In this document: positions 42,953-53,253 of the stretch, piece after piece
Numbering within the stretch: the first letter of the stretch is position 1
Layout: every line of letters begins with the position of its first letter
NCBI GenBank assembly: GCA_007449985.2
Contig: VIIQ02000678.1
Span: forward strand, 348,566-412,565
Reading direction: 5' to 3'
DNA from: Desmodesmus armatus
Lineage: Eukaryota > Chlorophyta > Chlorophyceae > Sphaeropleales > Scenedesmaceae
Length of the DNA: 64,000 nt
Program-made: the position numbers and the translations under genes
Notes under the pieces: generated by a model
Seen by the model: only the letters and a program-made list of their open reading frames with translations
Told to the model about the DNA's origin: nothing
Database searches by the model: none

Positions 42953-44316
42953 GGGGTGCAGGGACAGCTTGGCCGCCGCTACTTGCCCTGGCGTTACAGG
43001 TAGCAAGCAGTACCCACGCGGAGCAGCAGAGGTGGGTAGATGAGGCTTCTGCCAAGGGGGCCCTGCACGGGGGGGGGGGGGGGGGTGGAGCGGTTGCTGT
43101 TGAAGCGTTGAACAGTTTCAATCCGCAATCCAACAAGTGGAATGGCTGCTGCGCCCCTACCCTCCCAACAGTGTGGCGCACTGTCCCGGACAGTGGAGGC
43201 TCCACCAGCCACAGAACCTGCACGCACCAGCATACAGCTGGTAACACAGCACATCTTCTTTTGTCTCCGTCGCGCACGCTTGTGTGCCAACCCCTTTGTT
43301 ATAATTCCTGCACCTTGCCGTTCTGGTTGCCAGGTGCACCCTGGACGCCATAGAGGCACTTGATGCTCTAAGCGTCAGTGCTGACCTGTCCTCCTGGCAT
43401 CAACCTTGAACGGTGGGGCGTGACAACGGCATGGTCATCAGTCAACGTTCTGGAGGCATGGAATCGAAAGGGAGATGGGCAAAGGGGGAGACGGGGAACT
43501 TGGCTGGCACCCGGTGCAGCTGTGTTGTGTCTCTGTGCAAGGGGGTCTACGTTGACAGGGAGGGGGGCTGCTGCTTGGCCTGTGTTGTGTGCGTGATAGT
43601 GTTTGGTATGAGTGAGGGTTAATGCGAGGACAGTGGTGCCTGGAGACAGTGCAGGTGTGGTGCAGAGGGATGATGCAACAGGCAAGTTTCAACCATTGCG
43701 CACTTGTTGACGCTCGCAAGACGCACCAGGCAAGCAGTGGACAGCCACAACTCCAGACACACCCTTTGCTGCCCCAGAGTTGCATTGCCACTGCATGTGC
43801 AGCCCCGGGGGGGGTGCAGGCGGGGTGCCGGAGTGGTGGTGGTGTGTGTGTGTGTGGGGGGGGGGGGGGGAGGCAGCAGGTGGTGCTTACACGGTACATG
43901 CAAGTCGCCTCGTTTGTCGAGCTGTCCGCCCTCATTCTTGCGGTGGCTACTTGCTGCCACGATGCAAGCCTTGGGCAACACCAACCACCTGTAGGTTGAA
44001 AGTAAACAGCCCCAGAGCGTAGTGCACGTGGCTGGCCATTGTGGCCTCCTCACTACTCGCCCCATGCAATGCAAACCATAAAGGCAACCATACTGTTCTG
44101 TACTTGACTACTGGTAAACTGGTTAACTTTCAACTAGCCTTCAGCGGTGTTACTTGGCATCCACTGGACCAAACACACGCCCTTGCCTAGCACCAAGGTA
44201 TGTTTTCGGCTGCGGCAATGATTTTCCCTTGATATGGGTAACTTGCTCCAACTGACCTTCACCTGACCCTGACACTCACCTGCGGCAGGTCCCTTTGTCT
44301 TGTCCCTGCCCCTCAG

Positions 44317-45646
44317 GCCTTGGATCCACAGTGGTCTTTCTTGCCCTCCGCTGTCAACCAACTTGTCTTCCTGCTGCATCACTACTGCTACAGGCACAGG
44401 GATATGGCCTTCTGCCTGGGCACATGGGCGCATGGGGTCAGCAGTGAAGTCACCCAGATCATCATGGTGTTGGCAGCCGCCAGCTGCAGGAAGCCCCAGT
44501 TTGTCCTGAGGTGGCTTAGCTGTCAGTGCTGCAGTGCGCAGCTGCAGGAGGGGCCGCCGGCTGCCCCAGCTGCCCTGAAGCGAAGGTGTCTACGGCTGCT
44601 ACAGGTGGGTGTGGGGAGATGGCAGTGGCTGCAGGGGTAGAGGGGTATGCAGGGAAGCTGCTGCAAGACAATGGGCAAGTAATGTTCCACTTTGGAGGCG
44701 GGGGAGGGTGTGTGTGTGGAGGAGCGGCCAGAGGGGGCAAGCACTTGTACGGAATGCTCCCAGTTGCAGACCAAGGGGTGCAGGACCAGGTAAGTGCGCA
44801 GGGTGAAGGAGGAGGGGTGGTGGGGTGGGGCACAAACAGACAGCGGGCTTCGACGCGTAGATGTGTTGGGGGGATGGAAAAGGGAGCCTGCAAGCATTGA
44901 GCAGTTGTGATGCTATCGGCTTCTGTGCTTTTTGCAATCAAGCACCACCTTGCTGCTGTGTGCCTGTTTGGCCTGCTGCAGGGTTCTTGCATTGAGGTGG
45001 TCTGCGCTCAGCTGATGGAGTGGCAGCAGCAGCTGGACTGGCAGCCGCAGCTGGACGGCAGCCGCAGCAGGACTAGCAGCGCCATTGCAGCCGGCAGCAA
45101 TGTTGCCGGCACCCAGCAGCAGCGTGCTGACACTGTATTGTGCGATCACAATTTCTGCAGGTGGGTGTTGTAAAGTGTTAGGGGAGTGCAGGGGATTATA
45201 ATTGCATGGAAGTAGCTGCAGGACAACAGGGCAGTGCTGTTCCACTCTGGAGGCAGGGGTGGGTAAGAGCAGCAGGAGACAGCCGGAGTGCGCTTATGGT
45301 GCAGGGTGCGACAGCGAGTGCTGCCAGTTAGAGGCCATGGGTTGGAGAACACCGTGAGTGTATGCAGGATGGAGGAGGAGGGAGGGAGGGAGGGAGGGAG
45401 GGAGGGAGGGAGGGAGGGAGGGAGGGAGGGAGGGAGGGAGGGAGGGAGGGAGGGTGAGGGAGGGACAGCTGCAGTGCATGTGGGTGTGGATGAAAAGGGA
45501 GCGTGCAAGCGCTATGCATTTGTTATCCTTGGGATCAGCTGTTGAGGCAATCAGTCAACTTTTCCAATGCGCTGCTCGTACCTGTGCCGATGTTGGCCTG
45601 CTGCAGGATCTTGTTGGTGAGGACGGCTGCGCTGAGCTGCCCAGAA

Positions 45647-45679
<33 letters not shown>

Positions 45680-45757
45680 GCAGGACCAGTTGTAGCAGCC
45701 TCTGCGGCTGACAGCAATGGCAGTAGCGGTGGCTACACCCAACAGCAGACGTGCTGA
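44317..45757 (+). CDS. unidentified gene with internally duplicated exons (P2)
   Basis: Exons 44317-44604 (96 codons; DPQWSFLPSAVNQLVFLLHH, then HYCYRHRDMAFCLG..) and 44982-45160 (GSCIEVVCAQLMEWQQQLDW..) join in phase 0. A third homologous exon starts at 45607 (acceptor GGCCTGCTGCAG) and can be read DLVGEDGCAELPRRSSS or, in the spliced phase, ILLVRTAALSCPEG to a stop at 45755. Each exon plus following intron belongs to a unit of about 0.6 kb repeated three times: shared CTGCAG acceptor context, exon motif xxVExxCAxL, GTGGGTG donor, and a GTTCCACTCTGGAGGC intron block. Function unknown. Exon multiplication may have outrun coding constraint. Confidence 0.45.
45379..45454. repeat. GGGA microsatellite
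   Basis: About 19 copies of GAGG/GGGA in the second intron of the P2 gene. The third block has only short remnants at the matching place (about 55733-55760). Confidence 0.9.
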
Positions 45758-45857
45758 CAACGTGGCGAAGCCCACTGCACAGGGCTGCAGCCGTTGGCTT
45801 TGTGCCCAATAATGCATCCTGCACAGGGACAACATGGGGGCTATTGAAGCTGAATGA

Positions 45858-45892
<35 letters not shown>

Positions 45893-46629
45893 CACCAGGG
45901 TCGTGTGCAGCTCTTTACAGCTGCTGCATTGTTGGCTGCAGCAGCTGGTGTTGTTGGGGAGGGCCTGGGCCTCATTACTTCTGGCACACCTCGGGCCCAG
46001 GCTTGGGCGGTGCAGCTCATGTGAGAGCTGAAGTTGGCACTGTTATGTGCTGTAAAACACCAGTAAGGTGTGGCGTCAACTTTGTTTGCTGCCTTGCAAT
46101 AACCCTGGTGTGGGCTCATGAAGGGTTGCGGTGCCAGTTGTCCTGGGCTGGTGTAGGCACTGTGAAGGGTTCCTGGGCTGGTGTAGGCACTGTGAAGGGT
46201 TGCGGTGTCAACTTTCCTACACGACAGGGAACTGTGGCGCAACCAGTATCTTGCATTGCGCCCCCAGCATCACCATCGGCATGAGTGTGTGGCATCTACG
46301 ATGTTGAGTGAGTGCCATTGTTGTCTGGAAGGGCCTTTTGAAATTGCAGATGTGCATCCCTGTGCAGCATCGGTGGCGGTACCCCAAAGTGCCCCATGCT
46401 TCATTCTGGAGCCAGCTGAGCTGCTGCTTGCATCAACCCCTAGCTAAGCTGGCTGTGAAATAGCTTGGTGCACATCAGGAGTGACACAGCCATGTCTGGA
46501 TATCTGTGATTAGTAGGGGTATTGCTGACATTGGTCTGTCGCTTGAGTGTCAAGACTGTGGTGCCTCATCACACGGTTCATGTTCATGTTGACAAACTTA
46601 CTATTGGTATTTGATAACAGAATTTCGAA

Positions 46630-46749
46630 ATGACAGCTCGCAAAATGACAGCAGCAGCGTTGCAGGGACACTTCAAAAGGCACCGTGAAAGGTTTTATCG
46701 AGCAAGAGTTCCTGATCAAAGCTATTTGTGGGACACACAGCTAACCTAG
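46630..46749 (+). CDS. micro-ORF in block P2 (39 aa)
   Basis: MTARKMTAAALQGHFKRHRE followed by RFYRAR and SYLWDTQLT before TAG. The stretch LQGHFKRHRERFYRAR resembles a basic amphipathic IQ-like helix. The matching segment of P3 (56732) starts identically but is altered and stops earlier (after RAKT). It may instead be a first exon. Confidence 0.3.
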   Translation: MTARKMTAAALQGHFKRHRERFYRARVPDQSYLWDTQLT

Positions 46750-46775
46750 CAACCTTCAACCATCAGCAGCACCTC

Positions 46776-46934
46776 CTACAGCAGGTGAGGACGCTTATGA
46801 CGTGACAATCTCGTAAACGCATATGCTCTTATGGATTTACAGTGTTTGCTGTAACCACTGGCCTTGATGTACGTTGCCTGGGTGGTGACCATCTTGCTGA
46901 TGCTGCTGTTCTCAGGTTGCCCCAAGACCCACAC
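46776..46934 (-). CDS. terminal exon conserved between blocks (P2 copy)
   Basis: After a CTTCAG acceptor the frame reads VWVLGQPENSSISKMVTTQA then TYIKASGYSK. The P3 copy (56942-57073) is identical over the first 20 residues and has SYIKASAYK, then diverges. Conservation on the minus strand points to a gene lying divergent from the basic-protein gene. Its upstream exons were not identified. Confidence 0.45.
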   Translation of the reverse strand: MWVLGQPENSSISKMVTTQATYIKASGYSKHCKSIRAYAFTRLSRHKRPHLL

Positions 46935-47685
46935 CTGAAGCCGACAAGCCCAGCAGCTGAGATGTGAGTCACAAACTTTCGCACGTGCACGTGATATGCT
47001 CAGTGGTGTGCAAAGCATGCGTAGTTGAGTGCATCACATATGTGCTGACACGTGTGCACACAGTTTGGGCAGCACAATCTGCCATTCCTGCACCTGGGAC
47101 GGATGCACCTTGGAAGCAATACACAGATTAAGGTAGCATCTCAGATCAAGCAGGACACTTTCTGAGGCTCCAGCTGACTCACCCCTTGTGTGGTGCTGAA
47201 ACTCCACCGTGCGCAGGGCGCTTCTCCAAGAACAGCAGGCCTATGGTGGCTGGGTGAGTGCCAGGGCTAGCCTCAGCAGTCATCCACCGCTGTACAGGTT
47301 TGTTTAGCAAAGCGCAATTGCAGACAGTCTGAGACGGCGCTGCATGCAGGCTGCGGGCCAGCACAGGTGGCCAGCACAGCAGGCCAGCACGGCACAGCTG
47401 GGTAGCACAATACCTGCGGTGCCATTCTGTCTGACAGAGTCCTGGCAGGGTGCCTAGCGTTACAAGGTTTGAGTGGGAGTCAGGACAGCTTGGCAGGAAT
47501 GCCTCACACTTGCTACCTCCTCCGGACCATCGAGATCAATCGGGTGCCGACAGTGTCAAGGGAAACAAAGCAGTACCCCTGCTGATCACCACGCGCACCC
47601 CTGTGCCGCAGTGTTTCGCAGTGGTAGTCCAAAACCTTCCCTGCAAGGCTGTCACTCACGTGTTGCTCTGTTCCTAACTGCGCAG

Positions 47686-48095
47686 GCTGCAGATGAGCTG
47701 GCTGAGCAGCAGGTGCTGACTGCTGAGCAGGAGGCCGCCCTCAAGGCCGCCAAGACCAAAAGGAAAAAAGAGAAACCAAGCTACGGGTGTGGGCAGTCCG
47801 TGATGCTGATGAAGCCATGAGGTACGCCAAGATAGCCTCCAACAAACTTGACAGCAACGGCATGAAGAACATCCTGAGGAGCTTTCAGGGCACCAGCAAG
47901 ATCACCAAGGTCCTGGTAGGGCTGAATGCAGCAGTGACTACTGCCAAGCAGGCCAAGAGCGCAGCGCTATACGACAAAGGCGAGCAAGGCGTCGCCCAGG
48001 CAGCATGCATGGCGGCACAGCGTGCCTTGAAGGAGTCATTGGACCTGCACAAGGTTGTGTGCGACATGAAGAGCAAAGGCAAGGCCATCGCCTAA
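47686..48095 (+). pseudogene. Lys-rich protein, frameshifted (P2 copy)
   Basis: Acceptor CTGCGCAG, then ADELAEQQVLTAEQEAALKA and AKTKRKKE. The frame shifts inside an A-rich tract (about 47770) and continues as RVWAVRDADEAMRYAKIASN to MKSKGKAIA-TAA at 48095. LTAEQEAALKAAKTKRK aligns with LTLEQTKLKAAKRKRW of the intact gene at 57.8 kb. The matching first exon (about 47170-47250) has stops and no ATG. This copy is probably dead, though its 3' half keeps a long clean frame. Confidence 0.5.
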
Positions 48096-48099
48096 ACCT

Positions 48100-49079
48100 G
48101 GGAGGAGATCAGCGTATGAACACCACCGCTGGCCATGTGGTCGCCCTGGCTACGCTGTTGCCCACTGGGACGCCTAATGGAATGGGGTCGATCCTCTAAT
48201 GCATTTGCAAATTGAGCATCATCACATCTGTGACTCATTACTTTACTGCAGTGTTACAGCATGGCCCAATGATTGTTGCATTTGTGTAGTCAGGCCATGT
48301 GTTTCTCGCGTGTGAATCATGTTTTGTGGCAGCAGGCTGCACTTTCCTTCTCAACTGGAGCTGTTCTAGACAATCTCATAATTGTCCCCGGGGTGAGCGG
48401 CTCTACTGTGACGCTAAGCACACTGCGTATGTGATGTTGACGGACAGAGCTGATGTTTGAGACTTGCCAAGTGCACAACCGTGATGGTGCATGTTGGCAT
48501 GTAGGGGGAGGTTTTGTAGCCTACAACATACCCCACCTTGGGCTTTGGTGCTTGTGGTGCATTATAGGCAAGAGGTGTGTGGGTCCCACGCGGGCCCGCT
48601 CGCTTGCATTTTTCAAGATGTCAAACTGCAGCTGCAGAGGAGGGGGTATGGTGTTGCACTCAGCCATGCTGCTTGCACAGTTGAATGAGGATGTCAAGCT
48701 GATGTTAGCCAAGGCCGACTGATGTGCCGCCGCGTTGGCTCCAGCACCAGCGGATGTGTGAGATGGCTGACGAACACGTGTCATGTCGTTGTAGTGTTTA
48801 CAGCCTGCTGTCATGTGCCAGCACCGCTGAGGGCTGTGGGCCCCACAGTAGCTGACTTCCTGCGCTGCTGCAGCAGATGCCACAGGTCCTTTCCAAAAGT
48901 GGCACTAGCAGACCGTCTGCTCGGGGGCCGTGCCTTACATCTGCCATCATATCCTGGCTGTCAAAGTTTCTGGACTGGCAGGTCCAATGTGTAACAGATG
49001 GCAGCTGCATGGCTTTTCTGACACCGCCTTCACATGCAGCTTTCATTGAGCCCAGAAGGGGAAAGTTGAAGTGCTGCCG
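48100..49079. other. 3' part of block P2
   Basis: Similar to 58230-59245. A short plus frame (MVLHSAMLLAQLNEDVKLML) is shared in part with P3 (MVSHSAMLLARCGLEDVKLI). No complete gene is supported. Confidence 0.35.
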
Positions 49080-49176
49080 AACTGGGTTACCGTAAACTTG
49101 TCGTACTAGTTGGGCGCTAAAGAGACAGTGAGGCTAGGCATTGTATTACATCACAGGGCTGCCGTCCCTGGCTCTG

Positions 49177-50408
49177 ATGGGGAAACTTCCTGCCACTTAT
49201 GCACAGGGGCATCAGTTCTTGAGCGTGCCTCAGGGCTTCGGGGCCATGCCTGTGGTTGCTTTGCTCAGCCGTGCGGCACGCGCCACAATGCAACAACACC
49301 CCAAGACTGCCACAGCCACCAACCTTCTGAATGATGCTCGCAACATGTTTGCTCCGAACAGCAAGCCCTTCAACGACATTACTGAGATAGGGCGAATCTG
49401 CTCGTTCCAGCTACGTGAGGCAGACAGCGGCAGGCTGTTCGATCGCTCTGTCGGCTCCCAGTTCACTCCCATCTTTGAAGAGTTTGATGGAGCTGATCTC
49501 ATTAGGGGCCGTCTCACTAGCATGCTGCGGAGCCAGACTGCGGGCCTGCCCGACCCGTGTGACCCTGTCAATGCGGCATTGGCGCCCCAGGAGCCATCCC
49601 CTGGCATCCTCAGTAGGACGCAACAAGCCATAGAGCGCTATGGCGATGCCAAGGAGCGCTTGTGCGCGCTGCGCTGCTTGGAGGAGGAGGCAGTCAAGCA
49701 GTACAAGGAGTTGCGCCAGCTTGAGGACAGGGCAGCTGAGCTGGGCCGTGAGGAGCCCGCGCTCATGCGCGCCGAGATTGACGCGCGCGAGCACTCTCAC
49801 CAGTGCGATGCTGGTGTCTGTGAGGCAGAGGCCAAGCACAATGCGGTGCTCAAGCAGGTGAATGCGGCTGTGGCTGACAACCTGAAGCCGGAGCCAAGGC
49901 TCTTGGACCAACGGGAAGTGCTTGCCAAGCAGATGTGTGATGCCCGTGCAGCGGCAAAGGAGGCGTTGGACAAGCAGCTTGCAGCACACAACAAGCTCGC
50001 TACTGTCAGGGAGGCCATGCGCAAGGCCGAGGCCGATGCTCGGGAGCTGCCGCAGAAGATTGCTGCAAAGAAGCAGACCATGGAAGCTGAGGTGCGAGAT
50101 GCTGAGGCAAACGCAGAAGAGGCTCGTGAGGAGATTGAGGCAGCCAAGCTGTTGGAGGGTTGCTCCCACCCGGGCGTTCTGCCCCATCAGATCATGTATG
50201 TCTGCCCCAATGGCGAGTCTATGACTGCACCCATGGCGTTCATGGTCTTCGTGTGCAGCCTCCTAACTGTCAAGTGGGGCTACCCTCCTCAGGCGCAGCT
50301 GCACGATCTGGGCTGCATTCCCGCGGCCAGCCCAAGTTCCCTGGTGAAGAGAGTCTGGTGTTGCCGGACGAGGATTACGAGGCATACTTGGCGCGCACGG
50401 CCGGGTAA
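49177..50408 (+). CDS. coiled-coil protein of the insertion, frame shift near 50325
   Basis: ATG at 49177 (MGKLPATYAQGHQFLSVPQG). A globular N-terminal part (to about residue 140) includes LLNDARNMFAPNSKPFNDIT and SQFTPIFEEFDGADLIRGR. A long Ala/Glu/Lys coiled coil follows (about residues 155-325: KERLCALRCLEEEAVKQYKE; LDQREVLAKQMCDARAAAKE). Then comes HQIMYVCPNGESMTAPMAF. Near 50325 the sensible frame shifts by one base to KFPGEESLVLPDEDYEAYLA and ends at TAA 50406. There are no introns, unlike most genes here. I see no zinc knuckle, protease, integrase or transposase signature. It could be a structural, gag-like or accessory protein of the element; that is speculation. Confidence 0.6.
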
Positions 50409-50948
50409 ATGCAGTTGTGCGCTCTGGTGGGGCGTGACCGTGACATCAGTGACGCTGTCTTGCAGGGCCTTGGCGACAACGCTTTGGACACGGAGGTGCG
50501 CAAGGCCGTGCAGCTGTACCTCATGCCCCTTGCTGCGCGTGATCGGACTCCTGCGCTCATCGCCCAAATGGTGCGCAAGGCAGTGCGCTCTGTGAGTGCG
50601 TCACTAGAGGCTCAGCGCCAGCAACGGCTTCCCTTCGTTAAGAGACTGAGCAGGACACCTGCTAAGGCATTCCTGCTGGCAGGCCGATACTGCAGCTGCT
50701 TAACTCTGTGTTCCCTGCTTGTGATCCCAAGTCAGTCTGCTCAGTGTGCAGTGTTTGAACATTGCTGTTATAACGACACACGACAGTACCACCAGCAGAA
50801 CGGGAACGAAGGGAAGCGGGGCACCAGCACCGCGAACCACACAAGAGGCACTCAGCCAGCTGAACCTCAGACACCAAACCACAGCAGTCAAACAGACACA
50901 GCCCGTGCATCAACCAACCACGGCATTACTACAACAACTGCTACCTGA
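50409..50948 (+). CDS. second ORF of the insertion, starts at the stop of the first
   Basis: TAA (50406-50408) is followed at once by ATG (50409). The frame MQLCALVGRDRDISDAVLQG then GDNALDTEVRKAVQLYL continues the composition of the first protein to about residue 85 (QRQQRLPFVKRL). It then turns into a Thr/Ser/Gln-rich tail to 50948. An intron (GG-GTAAAT to CTTGCAG at 50464) is possible but gives a poor frame. So it is either one gene with a stop, or two adjacent ORFs. Confidence 0.4.
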   Translation: MQLCALVGRDRDISDAVLQGLGDNALDTEVRKAVQLYLMPLAARDRTPALIAQMVRKAVRSVSASLEAQRQQRLPFVKRLSRTPAKAFLLAGRYCSCLTLCSLLVIPSQSAQCAVFEHCCYNDTRQYHQQNGNEGKRGTSTANHTRGTQPAEPQTPNHSSQTDTARASTNHGITTTTAT

Positions 50949-51289
50949 CATGCACATGCACTCAAACCTACAGTGCTAGCGCTACTGCACACCCTAGCGC
51001 TCGAGCAGCATGACAAACTGGGTGCAAGCATGGTGGCAAACTCAGGGCACCATGAGCAGTGCTGTTGGACATCTGCATTTCTGTCGTCCAAGGCTGTGTT
51101 CACACTGCAGGCACAGTGTGCTACGGTGGCAGGCACATTTCAACTGCAAGTTGCAGGCACAGTACATGTCCAGCACGACTGAGCAACAACCAAGGTGGCT
51201 CATGCTCTTGGTGGTGGTGGGGGGGGGGGGGGCACAAGATAGCCAGCCGCCTCGATGCCACATACACTGAGTTTTGTGGCTTGGGATGT

Positions 51290-51530
51290 CACATGTTGGC
51301 GGCCAACAATGTCAGGAAGGGACACCTGCCAAACCTAGATGTTCAATCTAGATCAAGCCTAGGTGTCTGATACAGATACGCCCAGCATCGCACCTCCATC
51401 CGAACCGGGTGGAGGTGAGCCGCACCAGAGTCACTGGGGCCTACTAGGGGTGACCCCAAGAGCCAAGTCAGTTCGGAGCCAGGCTCGCACTGTCTGTTGA
51501 GCTATTCTCTCAGTGACGCTCACAGAGTGA
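51290..51530. other. block P2 end and unique DNA
   Basis: Similarity to P3 ends near 51275. Nothing is recognised to 51530. Confidence 0.3.
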
Positions 51531-51535
51531 AACGC

Positions 51536-51811
51536 ATGGTGGTCTGTGCCAAAAAGCCCAAGCTCTGTCGTTTCTGGGATGGTGATCAACCCCCTGTATC
51601 GACCACTTGGCTGATGGAGCTGCCACATTCTGGCGTCCTGATTGCTGAGATCCTGGCCATTGAGTCGGGGACACAGGCCGTTGGCGCACCCCCACAGCTG
51701 CCAACAACTGCGTCATTGCGATGTACCCCAGCAGTTGCCCTGGCAGATATCATGTTGCAATACTGTTACGTCAGTGGCTGCTGCTTCCTGCTGGCACAAT
51801 GCATGCGATGA
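51536..51811 (+). CDS. possible 91-aa ORF
   Basis: ATG at 51536: MVVCAKKPKLCRFWDGDQPP, then WLMELPHSGVLIAEILAIES and ALADIMLQYCYVSGCCFLLA before TGA. Composition is protein-like with a hydrophobic C-terminus. No splice or promoter evidence, and no family. Confidence 0.3.
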   Translation: MVVCAKKPKLCRFWDGDQPPVSTTWLMELPHSGVLIAEILAIESGTQAVGAPPQLPTTASLRCTPAVALADIMLQYCYVSGCCFLLAQCMR

Positions 51812-51947
51812 TATGAGTAGCCTTGGGGGTGTGGGCATAATTCTGCTGTCATCAGGGCTCAGCAGGTTGCAAGTTGGCCCCCTAGCAGGATACACTGGAG
51901 CTGTAACTATCTCCAGCATTGCATCGGCCATCTAGGCGATTCTTCAG

Positions 51948-52082
51948 AAACCAGATGTACAAGGGGACCTTGTCCCAGCAGAAGCTGCCGCTTGTATTGT
52001 ATGCCCTGCCAGCGTCTGTAACGCAGCTGGCTGCGTTGCTCCGACCCGACGCCGCGCTGCTTTGATTAGCAGTTCCGACTAG
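51948..52082 (+). CDS. exon-like segment, frame ambiguous
   Basis: After ATTCTTCAG the in-phase frame KPDVQGDLVPAEAAACIVC runs 44 codons to TAG. An overlapping frame (MYKGTLSQQKLPLVLYALPA, then SVTQLAALLRPDAALL-stop) is just as protein-like. I cannot decide which is real. Confidence 0.25.
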   Translation, partial: KPDVQGDLVPAEAAACIVCPASVCNAAGCVAPTRRRAALISSSD

Positions 52083-52312
52083 CGGCCTCCGCCGCGGATT
52101 GCCGGCATCACCGGCGACCACCGGCTGTCGCGGACTTTGACTTTTGGGGCCTCGTTACCACCGCGTTTCTTGGAACAGGAGCATCCAGGGAATCCATTCC
52201 AACGGCCAGTGGCTTCGCTGCATCCTCGCGCCCTTACCGCAACGCTTCGTAGACAGACTTCGGAACAGCAGCAGCAAGCATTTCTAAGATCGCAGTCCCA
52301 ACACGCAACAGC

Positions 52313-53253
52313 ATGGGCGCCAGCCACAGTAATGCTTCTCATGAGAACACCACGCCTGACCAGGTCAGCTCCCTTGCACGTTGCTGTGGGCTTTGGCATC
52401 GCTGCTTGCTGCTGCTTTTGTTGTCAAGTAGCAGTTCGAGCCTAGCCCTGGTGCTGATCTGCAGCGCTGCACATGCAGCCAGGCAACTCTTTCCCCTGAA
52501 AAACTGTTTGATCAGGCCTCTCTGGTGTGCAGTGCTGCTAGCAGCACACAGATCACATATCTGCTGTTGTGACGCGGTTGCTGTTGTGACTGCCACACAC
52601 ACAGGTCAAGAGTGCAGCCGTCGATCAGGGCCTGAGGATGATTCAGGATGCTATAAACATACAAAGCAGCTTCAGCACCCAAGGTGATCCAGCAGTGATC
52701 AACCAGCTGGTTGGTGCAGGTTGTCATAGCTGACACAAGAAAACAATGGGGGCGCCCCAGCAGGCTGCGGCAGCTGTGTGTACACAGCATCAGTGCTGGC
52801 AGCAATATGGCATGCCTTCAGCCAGGTCAAAGTATGCTGGCACTGTGCATCCTGCCTGTTTGCATGTGATGCGTGCTGACGTGCCTGTTTCATGCAGCTG
52901 TCACCCAGTAAGGTGGAGGAGGTGTCCCAGCAAGTTGCCGGCAAGCTGGATTCCGCAACGGCGTCCTGCGAGGCGCAGTGGCACGTCACCTCAGGTAAGG
53001 CTTACATCGCCACCTTACAGCTGCTGTAAGGGCCTTGGTGCTTTGACTGCTGCTTTGCCTCATCGTCTATGTTGATATTGTCCCTTGCAGGTGTCTTGCC
53101 AAGATGGCGCCCCTCCATGCTGTTGTCAGGGCCCTCAGCACAGCTGGGCTGGGTTGCTGTCAGACCTGCAAAGACCAGGAGGTCGCCTGCTACAAACAAT
53201 CCCGTACATCAGCCAGGCTGGCTGATGTACTGCCGACAGCACATGACAAGGTA
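52313..53253 (+). CDS. N-myristoylation-type protein, partial exon model
   Basis: Exon 52313-52363 encodes MGASHSNASHENTTPDQ, a typical MGxxxS myristoylation start, with donor CAG-GTCAGC. Exon from 52605 (acceptor CACACAG): VKSAAVDQGLRMIQDAINIQ, then SSFSTQGDPAVINQL. Exon from 52898 (acceptor CATGCAG): LSPSKVEEVSQQVAGKLDSA to HVTS, donor CAG-GTAAGG. The donor of exon 2 must be at 52709 to keep phase. Exon from 53091 (CCTTGCAG) is open in two frames. The phase-consistent one ends in TAG right after 53251. The other (AKMAPLHAVVRALSTAGLGC..) looks more natural and meets a donor AAG-GTAGGG. Likely membrane-associated and helical. It precedes block P3. Confidence 0.5.

Larger units (their letters stand above)
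49088..51015 (+). mobile_element. 1.93-kb insertion flanked by 8-bp duplication AACTGGGT
   Basis: AACTGGGT stands at 49080-49087 and again at 51016-51023. In P3 the site is present once (GAACTGGGTTTGC at about 59240) with no insert, so P3 shows the empty site. Just inside the ends, TGTCGTACTAG..GCGCTA (about 49099) and the reverse complement of the right end TGTCATGCTG..GCGCTA match at 16 of 24 positions, an imperfect terminal inverted repeat offset from the left border. It carries an intronless coiled-coil ORF and no transposase motif that I recognise. The 8-bp duplication fits hAT- or P-like insertion, but assignment is open. Confidence 0.7.
43060..51275. repeat. paralogous block P2
   Basis: Matches 53560-59515 in order and orientation at an offset near 10.1 kb, apart from an insertion at 49088-51015. 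It also matches P1 in inverted form for its first third. Shared landmarks: GTGCACCCTGGACGCC (43330), the exon ending AAGGTGTCTACGGCTGCTAC (44600), CAAAATGACAGCAGCAGC (46637), CTTCTCCAAGAACAGCAGGC (47221) and CATCTGCCATCATATCCTG (48939). Contains a 17-nt G-run at 43069 and a 15-nt G-run at 43856. Confidence 0.85.

Noticed and set aside
45146..45545. Pro/Ser and Gly/Arg/Glu repeat proteins
   Set aside because: Frames over a GGGA microsatellite.
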